Source: JAFEDN01 sp963818985 (GTDB taxonomy: Bacteria > Pseudomonadota > Gammaproteobacteria > Coxiellales > Coxiellaceae). From it: a DNA stretch of 64,000 bases. How positions within the stretch are numbered: the first letter of the stretch is position 1; each line of letters starts with the position of its first letter. The position numbers were made by a program, and so were the translations under genes. The notes beneath the pieces are model-generated. The model had not been told where the DNA came from, made no database searches, and was given only the letters and a program-made list of their open reading frames with translations. The stretch is from NCBI GenBank assembly GCA_963818985.1, contig CAWFUJ010000005.1, forward strand, positions 1-64,000, in the 5' to 3' direction. Below are positions 17,640 through 26,617 of this stretch, one piece after another.

Positions 17640-18449
17640 TTAATGATTGCCATCACCTTCTGCTTTTTGCAAATCTGGCTCAAGTTTGGAAATATCCAAT
17701 TCCGCATTGGCAAAAGCTGAACTTTTCGGCAATTGAACTTCTATATTTTCAACCGCTTCTAATTGCGCTTTGCCTTGCTTAACTTCAATTTCTAAAATGT
17801 GTCCACCCAATTGACGATCGGCAGAAGCAAAATGCACATGGGTTCCTGGCATGCCAATACCTTCCCAATAATGAGGAAACCAAAAACCCACTACACTGCC
17901 TTTAACATTATTTAAACGCAATACGCATTGGGTTTTAGTCGCTTCTAATAAATTCGGAAAAGGCCGCTCTTGTTTACGTAAACTACGTACAGTTAAATTA
18001 AAAGTACCATCAATCCGAATTGCGTAAGGCAGGTTTTTATTTGGAAATTTATTCGTTAGCAGCTTATCTAGATCTTTTAAGTTATTTACATCAGCAAGAG
18101 TGATTGCAGCTGAGGAGGGTTGAAAATTCATTATTTCTGCAAACGGAGACATTAAATCGGAAGATACTTTGCGCAGATGACAGTCAGCGGTACTTTGATA
18201 ATATTGTCCATCTACGGCTACTAATTCTCCGTCAATTGCTGTAAAGGTTCCAATCCCGAAATTGCCTTTAGCCATTAAATCACGATAAGGGTAAAAACCT
18301 TCAAATTGACCTGATTCCAAAGCATAGAGGGTTGAAACTTGAAATAATTTATTACTTGCCTGCTGGGCTGAATGAGTCGCTGCGAAAATGGGGGTGGCTA
18401 CCATTAAAGTTGCCATTAAGATAGTGACCGATATTGATTTCCTAATCAT
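17640..18449 (-). CDS. budA: Alpha-acetolactate decarboxylase, exported
   Basis: Converts 2-acetolactate to acetoin. The core is recognisable from STLYALESGQFEGFYPYRDLMAKGNFGIGTF and the zinc-binding cluster GTHVHFASADRQLGGH, which keeps the two histidines, the Asp and the GGH histidine. The chosen ATG at 18449 has an AAGGAGT ribosome-binding site; an upstream in-frame start lacks one. From this start the protein has a classical signal peptide (SVTILMATLMVATPIFAA), so it should act outside the cytoplasm, unlike the usual cytosolic BudA/AlsD. No acetolactate synthase gene is adjacent, so its substrate supply is unclear. Confidence 0.85.
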   Translation of the reverse strand: MIRKSISVTILMATLMVATPIFAATHSAQQASNKLFQVSTLYALESGQFEGFYPYRDLMAKGNFGIGTFTAIDGELVAVDGQYYQSTADCHLRKVSSDLMSPFAEIMNFQPSSAAITLADVNNLKDLDKLLTNKFPNKNLPYAIRIDGTFNLTVRSLRKQERPFPNLLEATKTQCVLRLNNVKGSVVGFWFPHYWEGIGMPGTHVHFASADRQLGGHILEIEVKQGKAQLEAVENIEVQLPKSSAFANAELDISKLEPDLQKAEGDGNH

Positions 18450-18500
18450 GATTAACTCCTTGTTAAATGGATTCTCAATCAGAGTAAAGATTACTGTCAC

Positions 18501-18544
18501 TATTTATCCCCGATACCGGCCTTCGCCGGTATCCAGGATAAATA
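18501..18544. repeat. Family D palindrome (copy D2)
   Basis: TATTTATCC and GATACCGGC arms flank a CTTC loop and pair with GCCGGTATC and GGATAAATA, leaving one 2-base interruption. It lies just upstream of budA and downstream of the mrcA stop, so it is transcribed if mrcA reads into budA. Confidence 0.8.
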
Positions 18545-18602
18545 GCCAAATAACCACATTCAAATAGAACAGTACTGTACTCTACCATACTTCATGAAAG
18601 AG

Positions 18603-20945
18603 TTAAAAAATTTCTTCATCCGTTTTAGTTTTTTCAGAATCTGAAGATAAATCCGCTGTAACTGGAGCTTGTTCCTTTGGCTCCTGACCTTGACGAAACA
18701 CTTCAAATATTGAATTTTTTTGATCGGGGCTGGCTAATAATCCGGTTTGCGGATCAATACGTGCAGTCACAATTTCGGGAGGTTGCGGCATCGTTCGTAA
18801 TGGCATTCCGGTCAATGCGGCGCGCATCACCTCAATCCAAATAGGTAGCGCAGCCTCCACACCATATTCATGCGTAGAACTTAAATCATCAAAACCTACC
18901 CAAACCGCGGTGACAATTTGATTATTAAAGCCAATAAACCAGGCATCGGCTTCATCCTGAGTAGTGCCAGTTTTTCCCGCTAAATCACTTCGATTGAGCA
19001 CTTGTGCTGCTTTTCCGGTGCCGTGAACAATGACATCTTGCAAAGCTTGCGTCATTAAATAAGCATTTTGGGGGTCAATCACTTTTGGAGCGGTTAACTG
19101 CGATGAATTCTCTTCGCTATTCGGATGGGTAATGCAAGCTTGACAAGCTTTTTCAGGGTTGGCGGTATAAACAACCTGATCTTGCCTTAAGATCCGCTCG
19201 ATAAAATAAGGCGTGACCCGATAGCCGCCGTTGGCAAAAACAGAGTACCCTACCGTCATCTTCAAAGGAGAAGCCACTCCAGTGCCCAACGCTAAAGATA
19301 AGCTTTGAGGCAAACTCTGTTTATCAAAACCAAAGCGTTGTGCGTAGTCCACTGCAAAAGGCACGGTAATTGCTTGTAATAATCGAATTGAAACCATATT
19401 GCGAGATTGTATTAATGCCTCGCGCAAGCGAGTGGGACCGTAAAATTGATGTGAACTATTTTCCGGGCGCCACAATTTTTCTTGTCCTGAATCATTCATG
19501 ACAATAGGGGCATCGTTAAAGCTGCTGGCCAAAGTGTAGCCTTTTTCTAATGCAGCCGAATAAATAAATGGTTTAAAGCTTGATCCAGGTTGGCGTAGGG
19601 CTTGAGTTGCGCGATTAAACTCGCTTAACTGATAATCAAAACCGCCGGTTAAAGCTAAAATTGCTCCATTTTGAGGGTCCATGGACACTATCGCCCCTTG
19701 AATCTGGGGCAAAGCCTCAAGTCGCCATTCCTGGCCGGTATTCATGACCCATATCACTTCTCCAGAAGATTTAGGAATCAGGTGTGATCCATTTTGCCCA
19801 GTAAATTGAATAATTTGACCATCGGCTAATAGGGCATGTCCACTATTATCTTTAACTTCTAAAACAGCAGCGGGTTGTAATAAATTATTTGACAGACTGA
19901 TCTCGCTAAGCTGCTTTTGCCATGCTCTTCGCCAATCTTTGTCTTCTTGGGTTAGAATTTTTTTTGGGAAGTTATAACCGTGGCGATGGGTGTAATCAAT
20001 TAACCCTTTCTGTAAAGCATAATTGGATTCTTTTTGTAACGATGCCGAAATAGTTGTGTAAACAGAAAAATCATGATCATAAATTTCTTCACCATACTGC
20101 TGCAGCATAAATTGGCGAACCATCTCCCCAACGTAAGGTGCGCTCGCTGCCAATTGAGGGCCGTGATAACTGGCATGATCTATTTCTTTGATAGCTTGGC
20201 GATATTGTTCTTGGGTGATAGCGCCCACTCCTAACATTCTTAATAACACATGATTACGGCGTAAAATAGCTTCTTTAGGCTGTGCTAAGGGGTTATGCTT
20301 GGAAGGGGCTTGAGGCAATCCTGCGATCATCGCCATTTCTGCTAGGGATAATTGATCTAATGACTTTCCATAATAAACACTGGCAGCTGCGGCCACTCCA
20401 TTGGCTCGACTACCAAAATATACTTTATTTAAATAGAGTTCTAAAATTTTATCTTTGCTAAAGCTGCGTTCTATCTTTAATGCTAAAAGAATTTCGCGAA
20501 TTTTGCGAATATAAGTTTTTTTATGGGTCAAGAAAAAATTACGCGCGACCTGCATGGTAATAGTACTCGCACCTTGACTTTTTTGACCCGTTCCCAAAAC
20601 TACTTTCACCGCCCGAAATAAGCCGATAAAATCAACACCTGGATGGGAATAAAAACGCTGGTCTTCGGTCGATAAAATAGCTTGAATTAGTGGCCTTGGA
20701 ACTTGCTCTAAACTCACGGGGATCAGTCTGCTAGCCCCAAATTCGCTGATGAGTAAACCTTCTCGAGAAAAAACCCGCAGGGGTACTTGCATGTGGACGT
20801 CTTTTAAAACTTCCACATTGGGAAGCTGTATCTCAATCACGACAATAAACCCAACCACCGCTATGATAAAAAAAGCAAATATACTGAGAAGCGCTAAAAA
20901 ATAGCGGCTAAAGACGCGAATAAGGCTTGATAAAAAATACTTCAT
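18603..20945 (-). CDS. mrcA: Penicillin-binding protein 1A
   Basis: Bifunctional class A PBP that polymerises and cross-links peptidoglycan. One N-terminal membrane anchor (FALLSIFAFFIIAVVGFIVV-like hydrophobic stretch, residues ~17-37) is followed by the GT51 domain, with EDQRFYSHPGVD and GASTITMQVARN. The transpeptidase domain has the SSFK serine box after RQPG, the SRN box and KTGTT near residue 665. An OB-like insert (residues ~315-420) separates the two, as in 1A rather than 1B. 780 residues, a little shorter than E. coli PBP1A. The C-terminal tail is acidic and polar. Confidence 0.95.
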   Translation of the reverse strand: MKYFLSSLIRVFSRYFLALLSIFAFFIIAVVGFIVVIEIQLPNVEVLKDVHMQVPLRVFSREGLLISEFGASRLIPVSLEQVPRPLIQAILSTEDQRFYSHPGVDFIGLFRAVKVVLGTGQKSQGASTITMQVARNFFLTHKKTYIRKIREILLALKIERSFSKDKILELYLNKVYFGSRANGVAAAASVYYGKSLDQLSLAEMAMIAGLPQAPSKHNPLAQPKEAILRRNHVLLRMLGVGAITQEQYRQAIKEIDHASYHGPQLAASAPYVGEMVRQFMLQQYGEEIYDHDFSVYTTISASLQKESNYALQKGLIDYTHRHGYNFPKKILTQEDKDWRRAWQKQLSEISLSNNLLQPAAVLEVKDNSGHALLADGQIIQFTGQNGSHLIPKSSGEVIWVMNTGQEWRLEALPQIQGAIVSMDPQNGAILALTGGFDYQLSEFNRATQALRQPGSSFKPFIYSAALEKGYTLASSFNDAPIVMNDSGQEKLWRPENSSHQFYGPTRLREALIQSRNMVSIRLLQAITVPFAVDYAQRFGFDKQSLPQSLSLALGTGVASPLKMTVGYSVFANGGYRVTPYFIERILRQDQVVYTANPEKACQACITHPNSEENSSQLTAPKVIDPQNAYLMTQALQDVIVHGTGKAAQVLNRSDLAGKTGTTQDEADAWFIGFNNQIVTAVWVGFDDLSSTHEYGVEAALPIWIEVMRAALTGMPLRTMPQPPEIVTARIDPQTGLLASPDQKNSIFEVFRQGQEPKEQAPVTADLSSDSEKTKTDEEIF

Positions 20946-20993
20946 AGCAACTGTTGCAGTCCATCGATATCTTTATTTTGGCTAATAGTGACG

Positions 20994-21105
20994 CACTAAT
21001 GGCGTCAACTTAAGGGGTTCGTCATCCCGAAACAATTAGCTGTCATCCCGAGGCTTGACCGCGGGATGACGCACCGGTTCTTGCTTAAATTGACGCCATT
21101 AAGTG
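20994..21105. repeat. Composite repeat: family E ends enclosing family C copy C3
   Basis: Outer inverted ends CACTAATGGCGTCAACTTAAG (20994-21014) and CTTAAATTGACGCCATTAAGTG (21084-21105) differ by one indel and one mismatch. Inside lie a half unit GTCATCCCG (21021) and a full family C palindrome at 21042-21070. The whole is about 112 bp and resembles a small MITE. It occupies the divergent region between mrcA and the pilM operon. Confidence 0.65.
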
Positions 21106-21182
21106 TACCACAATTAGTTAAATTACGGTATTGAATAGAGTCCAAGTTTATTTAGACTAACGGAATCAAGCAAGGAGTTTAT

Positions 21183-22028
21183 TTGAAAAAGCATTATCAA
21201 ATAGGCATTGAAGTTTCAACTGATCAATTGTATTTTACTGTCGTTAGTAGGCTACGCCAACAATGGCTGATACAAGAAACAGGTTCGATTGGCTTTGAAT
21301 TGGATCGATTGGACCACGCTTTACATGCCTTACGCCAACAAATCTCACGCGCTATCCGTCATACGATTATTGGCTTGGCCTATCATCAGGTCATGATCAA
21401 AGAAATTCAAGTGGATTCGAATCTAACGGCCGAAGAAATTTATCAATATTTGCAAATTCGGGCAATGACTATTTTTGGTGATGCTGCCGGCCCATTGTAT
21501 TTAGATTTTGAAAAAATCTCATTAGCTTCGACAGAACAAACAACTATTCGCGTTGTCGCCGCACCAAAAAATCACGTGAACGATTGGAAATTACGATGTC
21601 AGCAAAATGGATTTAAATTAATGGCTGTGGATATTGATGTGTTATCACTTGTGCGCTTGGCTCCATGGTTCCAAGAACTTAATCATCAGCGTGCACAAGC
21701 ATTCATTTGGCTTAAAAAAACTGAACTGATATTAATAGTTATGAATAGCGACCAATTAATCTATGTTAAACGATCAAGTCTTTTAACTAGTCTTTCAATC
21801 TGTGAACAACTAACAATGATGCTCCAATTTTTTTATGGCCTTTATCCGCAGTGTGAGTTAGAACAAGGTTTAGTTTTTGGTGAAGTGCAAGAGCTAAATT
21901 TTAATAATTTAATTTTACTAGGCCAAAATTATTTATCAGTTAAATTAGCGGTTTTTAAAGACCACTTAATCTCTTCCTCTAGTCAATTTTGTAGCTTGGC
22001 TTTGAGCGTGTATCCTTATGCCTATTAA
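21183..22028 (+). CDS. pilM: Type IV pilus assembly protein PilM-like
   Basis: Cytoplasmic actin-fold (SHS2/FtsA-like) protein that binds the cytosolic tail of PilN. 281 residues, shorter than the ~350 of typical PilM; sequence similarity is weak, and the call rests on an N-terminal YQIGIEVSTDQLYFTVV strand pattern, an internal AVDIDVLSLVRL segment and position before pilN and pilO. TTG start with an AAGGAG ribosome-binding site 6-7 bases upstream. Its last 11 bases overlap the pilN start. First gene of a five-gene overlapping unit. Confidence 0.7.
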   Translation: MKKHYQIGIEVSTDQLYFTVVSRLRQQWLIQETGSIGFELDRLDHALHALRQQISRAIRHTIIGLAYHQVMIKEIQVDSNLTAEEIYQYLQIRAMTIFGDAAGPLYLDFEKISLASTEQTTIRVVAAPKNHVNDWKLRCQQNGFKLMAVDIDVLSLVRLAPWFQELNHQRAQAFIWLKKTELILIVMNSDQLIYVKRSSLLTSLSICEQLTMMLQFFYGLYPQCELEQGLVFGEVQELNFNNLILLGQNYLSVKLAVFKDHLISSSSQFCSLALSVYPYAY

Positions 22029-22551
22029 TTTATTACCTTGGCGAGAAAAACATATATTGAAAGATAATTGTCAGCATTTTTTTTCTTTGTTTATGTTCTT
22101 TTTGTTGGTCATTCCCACTGTGTATAGTGGTGAATATTATTTATCTTTATTAATACACTCACAGCACCAACGTAATTTTCAGTTATCCCAACAAATCGAG
22201 GCCTTATCGTCTTTAGATATAAAAATCATTGAAGATAGTTATCAAGTTCTGCAACGACAAGTTAAGCTGCTACAAGCTATTGATTCAAAACAGTGGACAT
22301 TTTGGCAAGAATTCGCTCTTTTGCAGAAATCACTCCCTGAACCTCTGCTTCTAACCAAAATTAGTTGGGATCAGCAATTATTTACTTTACAAGGTGAAAC
22401 CACACGTTCAGAACAGATCGGTGAATTAATTAAGATTTTGGATCAAAGTCATTTATTTATTTTGGTTGACTTGAATAATTTATCACGAGCCGAAAATGAA
22501 TCGTTGAATCATTTCAATATCCAGGCACAGCATCATTTGGTAGAGTTATGA
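22018..22551 (+). CDS. pilN: Type IV pilus inner-membrane protein PilN-like
   Basis: 177 residues beginning MPINLLPWRE, the conserved PilN N-terminal motif (INLLPWR) that docks on PilM. A single transmembrane helix (residues ~23-42) is followed by a coiled-coil segment and a ferredoxin-like periplasmic domain. Starts inside the end of pilM and overlaps pilO by 4 bases (ATGA). With PilO it should form the periplasmic alignment complex. Confidence 0.88.
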   Translation: MPINLLPWREKHILKDNCQHFFSLFMFFLLVIPTVYSGEYYLSLLIHSQHQRNFQLSQQIEALSSLDIKIIEDSYQVLQRQVKLLQAIDSKQWTFWQEFALLQKSLPEPLLLTKISWDQQLFTLQGETTRSEQIGELIKILDQSHLFILVDLNNLSRAENESLNHFNIQAQHHLVEL

Positions 22552-23075
22552 AACATTTGTCTTCAAAGATTAAATTAATTTTTTGGTTCATGCTGATATC
22601 GATCATGTTAATGATAACAGCTTATTTTATTTCTGAGCCATATCATCACTGGCAGACGTTACGTCATCAACATCAAGAATTCAGCCAGCAATGGCAGAAA
22701 CAGCGGCGTCAACAAGCACTGATACAACACATTAATCAAGATTCAATTCTGCTAAAGAATCATTATGATTCAAAACTTAATTTATTACATCAGCCTATTA
22801 CTTTAGCAACTTTATTAACTCGTATTACTTTATTAATAAAAACCCAAGAGTTGCAATTATCTACTTTGAAACCTATACGTCATCAATTTTTCTATGGCTT
22901 AAATCAAGAAACCATTACGCTAGATATTCAAGGTAAAGAACAGTATTTATTAAATTTCTTAAAGATGCTGATGAAACAAAGCTGGTGGTGTGATATTCAG
23001 AAATTTCAATTTGATGCGGTCGCTAATGGTATGAGGCTGCAAGCAACTTTAGATATTTATCATGTTGCACATTAA
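22548..23075 (+). CDS. pilO: Type IV pilus inner-membrane protein PilO-like
   Basis: 175 residues with one transmembrane helix near the N-terminus (IFWFMLISIMLMITAYFI), a coiled-coil segment (HQHQEFSQQWQKQRRQQ) and a small C-terminal domain, the PilO layout. Called by architecture and by its place between pilN and the secretin. Overlaps pilN by 4 bases and the secretin gene by 14 bases. No pilP follows, which is unusual because PilO normally contacts PilP. Confidence 0.8.
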   Translation: MKHLSSKIKLIFWFMLISIMLMITAYFISEPYHHWQTLRHQHQEFSQQWQKQRRQQALIQHINQDSILLKNHYDSKLNLLHQPITLATLLTRITLLIKTQELQLSTLKPIRHQFFYGLNQETITLDIQGKEQYLLNFLKMLMKQSWWCDIQKFQFDAVANGMRLQATLDIYHVAH

Positions 23076-23874
23076 CAATATTGTCTGGTGTTGTGTTTTT
23101 TGGCCATTATTTTGTTTTGCGCAAGATCGATTATTGTTGGAACGTTCTAATCAGAAAAATACTGATTTGGTGACAACTACTTCTTCAATGCCCCAAATTT
23201 TAATCAAGGCCCATATTGTCAATATAGATCACGATTACACTCATGCTTTCGGTATAAATTTCGGAACTTCTTCTGGCACGCTGGCAACAGCTGGTGGTTT
23301 TAATATGAATTTACCAACCCCTGAAAATAATACCGGCGATTTAATTATTCCCATTGCCGAATTGGCTCAGGGTGTTTTATTAAACGTTACCTTAACAGCG
23401 TTAGAAAAATCGGGCCACGCACAACTCATTTCTGACCCACAATTAATAACACTTGATAAACAACCAGCGGTCATCGAAGCAGGAGAAGAAGTACCCTATC
23501 AACAAGCAAATGAAAATGGCGGCACTAACATTACTTTTAAAAAAGCGGTATTAAGATTAAAAGTTACACCTGAGGTTCAACCGCAACGAAAGATTCTATT
23601 ACATCTGGTTATAAATCAAGATCAAGTAAGCAGTTTGACTGTTAATGGTTCGCCAGCGATTAATACTCAATTACTTCAAACTCAAGCATTGATAAAAGAT
23701 CATGCCACTTTAGTCCTTGGTGGAATCCTGGAAAAAAATACGTCTGATCTACAGCAAGGGATTCCTTATTTACAGCACATTCCGTTAATAGGTGTATTGT
23801 TTCGTTATCATAAGAAAACTAATAATCGCAAGCAATTACTCATTTTTGTTACCCCGATTATATTAAAAGAATAA
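23062..23874 (+). CDS. pilQ: Minimal PilQ-type secretin
   Basis: Outer-membrane channel subunit of the secretin family. After a signal peptide (VWCCVFWPLFCFA) come about 240 residues that correspond to the conserved secretin core only: QILIKAHIVNI, EKSGHAQLISDPQL, the LVLGGILEKN strand and the IPLIGVLFRYHKK box. The AMIN, N0 and N1 domains of full PilQ (about 700 residues) are missing. The gene starts within pilO and is followed 2 bases later by a TraF-type peptidase gene. Either a reduced pilus/competence channel or a remnant; the intact core argues for function. Confidence 0.85.
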   Translation: MLHINNIVWCCVFWPLFCFAQDRLLLERSNQKNTDLVTTTSSMPQILIKAHIVNIDHDYTHAFGINFGTSSGTLATAGGFNMNLPTPENNTGDLIIPIAELAQGVLLNVTLTALEKSGHAQLISDPQLITLDKQPAVIEAGEEVPYQQANENGGTNITFKKAVLRLKVTPEVQPQRKILLHLVINQDQVSSLTVNGSPAINTQLLQTQALIKDHATLVLGGILEKNTSDLQQGIPYLQHIPLIGVLFRYHKKTNNRKQLLIFVTPIILKE

Positions 23875-23876
23875 AC

Positions 23877-24395
23877 TTGATCCAACTTATATTAGTATTC
23901 ACTCTGTTTTGCATTTGTTGTGTAATAAAAACTTGTGGAATTATTGTTAACATATCATCAAGCATGCCAAAGGGTCTTTATTTACGAAAACTTTCTGCAC
24001 CTCAACGTGGCGATATAGTCGCTGTTTGTCTCAGCAAATATTGGCAAAGATTGGGCTTAAAAAAAGGTTATTTACGCTTTGGTTCATGTGAGTACCATAG
24101 TAGCATGCTAATTAAAAAGATCATCGCTCTGCCAGGTGATCATGTTCAGTTAACTGATAATTTCATCTCAGTTAACAATATTTATTATTATTTTCCCTCT
24201 TATTATTTTGATCATCTTGGTCGACGATTATTAGTTTACCCACGAAACAAATATTGTAAAACCAAAGGTTATTGGCTAATCGGTTCTTACGATACGCATT
24301 CCTGGGATTCGCGTTATTGGGGACCTGTTAACCGTCAACAAATAAAAGAGAATTTAAAGTTGCTAATATCCTGGGACCATTCACTTCTTGTATGA
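23877..24395 (+). CDS. S26-family TraF-type signal peptidase
   Basis: 172 residues with an N-terminal membrane helix (LILVFTLFCICCVI). The SSSMPKGLY box carries the catalytic serine, the KKIIALPGDHV box supplies the lysine, and DSRYWGPV is the conserved C-terminal box. This pattern fits the TraF/S26C branch known from conjugation systems rather than LepB. Starts with TTG two bases after the pilQ stop, so it is co-transcribed. Its substrate is unknown; a link to the pil proteins is suggested only by gene order. Confidence 0.82.
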   Translation: MIQLILVFTLFCICCVIKTCGIIVNISSSMPKGLYLRKLSAPQRGDIVAVCLSKYWQRLGLKKGYLRFGSCEYHSSMLIKKIIALPGDHVQLTDNFISVNNIYYYFPSYYFDHLGRRLLVYPRNKYCKTKGYWLIGSYDTHSWDSRYWGPVNRQQIKENLKLLISWDHSLLV

Positions 24396-24550
24396 GCAAC
24401 ATTTTAAAAACAAGTCTGCAACGCCTCAAATCTCCGTTTCTTCAAATAAACATAGCTTAGTAACTAATTTTCATAAATGGATAACCGTAGGGAGACATCA
24501 ACAACAGGAATATAAGCCAAGCCAATATACTTGATGAAGTTCTTTCAAAT

Positions 24551-24964
24551 TTATGATTCATCAACCCAGTTTTCTAATTTAAGATGAGTAACTCTGGAGA
24601 ATTTTTTCAAATTATTGGTCACAACAATTAAACCTAAAGCCATCGCGTGTGCAGCAATCCAAAGATCATTGTTGCCAATCGGTTTACCTTTTTTTTCAAG
24701 TTCGCTACGAATATCTCCATAATATTTAGCAGCCTGTATAGGCATCGGCAAGAGAGGGATCAAACCAGTTAAATCTTCCAAGATGTTTAGAGATTTTTTT
24801 GGATGATGATTTTTTTTAGCTCCGTAAAGCAACTCACCGTAGGTAATAATCGACATTCCAATTTCCCCTACTGTCGCTTGTTTAAACTTATTTAAGACAT
24901 TGGTTGGCTTTTTCTTTGCTATATAAATGCAAATATTGGTATCCAATACATAACGTAAAGACAT
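24551..24964 (-). CDS. vapC: VapC-type PIN-domain ribonuclease toxin
   Basis: 137-residue PIN-domain RNase. Acidic site residues are visible: D8 in VLDTN, E44 in YGELLYG, D100 in GNNDLWIAAHA, with N117/N118 at the fourth position. Toxins of this type cleave tRNA or rRNA and are held inactive by VapB. The antitoxin frame lies directly upstream (5 bases apart) but is frameshifted in this sequence. The toxin reading frame itself is complete and its catalytic residues are present. Confidence 0.88.
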   Translation of the reverse strand: MSLRYVLDTNICIYIAKKKPTNVLNKFKQATVGEIGMSIITYGELLYGAKKNHHPKKSLNILEDLTGLIPLLPMPIQAAKYYGDIRSELEKKGKPIGNNDLWIAAHAMALGLIVVTNNLKKFSRVTHLKLENWVDES

Positions 24965-24969
24965 ATATA

Positions 24970-25189
24970 TTAAAAGTCTCGATCTTGAGAAGGAGTATCT
25001 TTTCTGACATCAACAAAAAAATCTGACGGCAATTCGGTTAACAGATCGAAAGCTCTTTCCAAAGTTTGAGGTATCTCACGAATAACAATATCTCCTTTTC
25101 TTCTAAAGATTTCCACCTCATCGCTGCTGATCTGAAATTCCTTAGGCAACCTTACCGCCTGGGAATTGCCATACCTTCCTAATTTTCAT
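24970..25189 (-). pseudogene. vapB: VapB-type antitoxin, frameshifted near the start
   Basis: From ATG 25189 with a GGAGGGGAT ribosome-binding site the frame reads MKIRK and then runs into an early stop. One base to the side, the frame gives YGNSQAVRLPKEFQIS..EIFRRKGDIVIRE, the AbrB/MazE-type DNA-binding domain of VapB, and continues to the stop at 24970. Removing one base in the AAGG run near 25174 restores a normal ~72-residue antitoxin. The ORF length (220 bases) is 73 codons plus one, which fits a single-base insertion. The alternative frame has an upstream stop and no start codon of its own. Confidence 0.75.
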
Positions 25190-25330
25190 ATCCCCTCCAT
25201 ATATATCCATTAAGTATATACGATAATCCGCAAATAGAACGAACAGAAGACTTTCAACCAATTAGCTGATGCTTAAAGAATTTAAGGCTACTAATGTCTT
25301 GGAACAGTTCTCAAAATTTAATTATAACCC

Positions 25331-26410
25331 TTATCTTAAATTTTTAACCACCTCCGGCGAACTGGAAGGGCCCAGGTATTCAATAATTATGTTAGTTAAC
25401 ACAATGGGATATGGAGAAACTTCTTTTATTTTTTCAAAATATTTTCGTAAATTCAATCTATCGGATATTGTCCAAACATCGTCGATTAACCAACCACCCA
25501 TTTTATCGTAATTTAATCCCTTTTTATTTCTCTCAGCATAGCGGACAGCACTTTCTAAACTATCAAACAAAATGCTATGACCTATTTTGTTAGACAATGA
25601 ATGCTCCAGAAAAAAATTAGTCCCCAGATCAGAAAAAGTTTGGATGCTTTGACAATCTAAGATATATAAAATTTTTATGTCATCTGTGGATTTTTCCTCA
25701 TGTAGTCTCGCTACCGGATTTTCCCAGTTTATTTTATCTTCAACTTCTAACGATCCTGGCAGTAAATTGCGCCTGCAAGCAAATCCATATTGTTTAAATC
25801 CAGTAGTGATAGATCTTTTGGAATTTTGGTGATAGTCCATCAATTCATCAACCTTGCGATGACAATAATCGATCGGTGGAGTAAGAATCCCTAAACAAAG
25901 TCCTACGCCGCTTACCACCGTACCTAACACGCCTTGTGTGACTTGTTTTGCAAGGGTCAACTTTCCTTCAAAATAAAATTTTTCCAAATGAGTATTTAGT
26001 TTTTTGAACTCACTCTGAGGAATTTTTATCTGATAGATATTAATCTCGACAGCATGTTTGTAGTGTTCTTTCCAGGTATCACATAAATCGCTAATTTTTT
26101 GCAAAGAAACCATGGGTTCTTTTAATTTTTTTTGAGGCCCTGCCACCAAGCGCTTTATATCTGCAAGAAAACTCATGATTTTGACATTATTAACAGTGCT
26201 TTTATTTTCCCTAACTTCATTTAAATGGAAGTCGGTTAAAGTATAAAATGCTTCCAGCAGATCAAGCAATATGTCCCTGGTGGCTAGGTCATCTGTACCA
26301 AGCGTACATTTTTTCAATTCATCTTTAACGGCTAGAGAAATTTCCTCTATAGCCCGCAGCTGAAATTCATTACTCAAATGGTTATCGTTAAATTCAATTT
26401 TTTGAAACAT
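25331..26410 (-). CDS. Orphan protein, effector-like
   Basis: 359 residues, not recognised. The N-terminal ~150 residues are helical and charged. A short hydrophobic segment (GVLGTVVSGVGLCLGIL, around residues 165-185) might be a membrane-binding hairpin. The C-terminal part ends with PIVLTNIIIEYLG, a leucine/isoleucine-rich helix followed by a Ser/Pro tail. An AGAGGAAAAA sequence before ATG 26410 is a fair ribosome-binding site. It sits in the accessory region next to vapBC; a role in host interaction is conjecture. Confidence 0.5.
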   Translation of the reverse strand: MFQKIEFNDNHLSNEFQLRAIEEISLAVKDELKKCTLGTDDLATRDILLDLLEAFYTLTDFHLNEVRENKSTVNNVKIMSFLADIKRLVAGPQKKLKEPMVSLQKISDLCDTWKEHYKHAVEINIYQIKIPQSEFKKLNTHLEKFYFEGKLTLAKQVTQGVLGTVVSGVGLCLGILTPPIDYCHRKVDELMDYHQNSKRSITTGFKQYGFACRRNLLPGSLEVEDKINWENPVARLHEEKSTDDIKILYILDCQSIQTFSDLGTNFFLEHSLSNKIGHSILFDSLESAVRYAERNKKGLNYDKMGGWLIDDVWTISDRLNLRKYFEKIKEVSPYPIVLTNIIIEYLGPSSSPEVVKNLR

Positions 26411-26617
26411 TTTTTCCTCTTTTTTTATTTGTTATAAGTATTTTATATTCATAAATTATAATGATTGATCAAACAAAAGTCAACAGATCTGGGCTGCTTA
26501 TACTAGAAGGACCTGATTTAATAAACATGCCTGTTTAAGCCAAAAACTAGCTTCTCTTGATAAAATTATATTTTTACTGTAAATTTGAAAGGTGAACTTT
26601 GAAATTTAGGCCATTTT

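Noticed and set aside
25269..25511. Plus-strand frame of 80 residues overlapping the 3' end of the minus-strand orphan.
   Set aside because: No ribosome-binding site, low plausibility of composition, and fully antisense for most of its length to a better gene.
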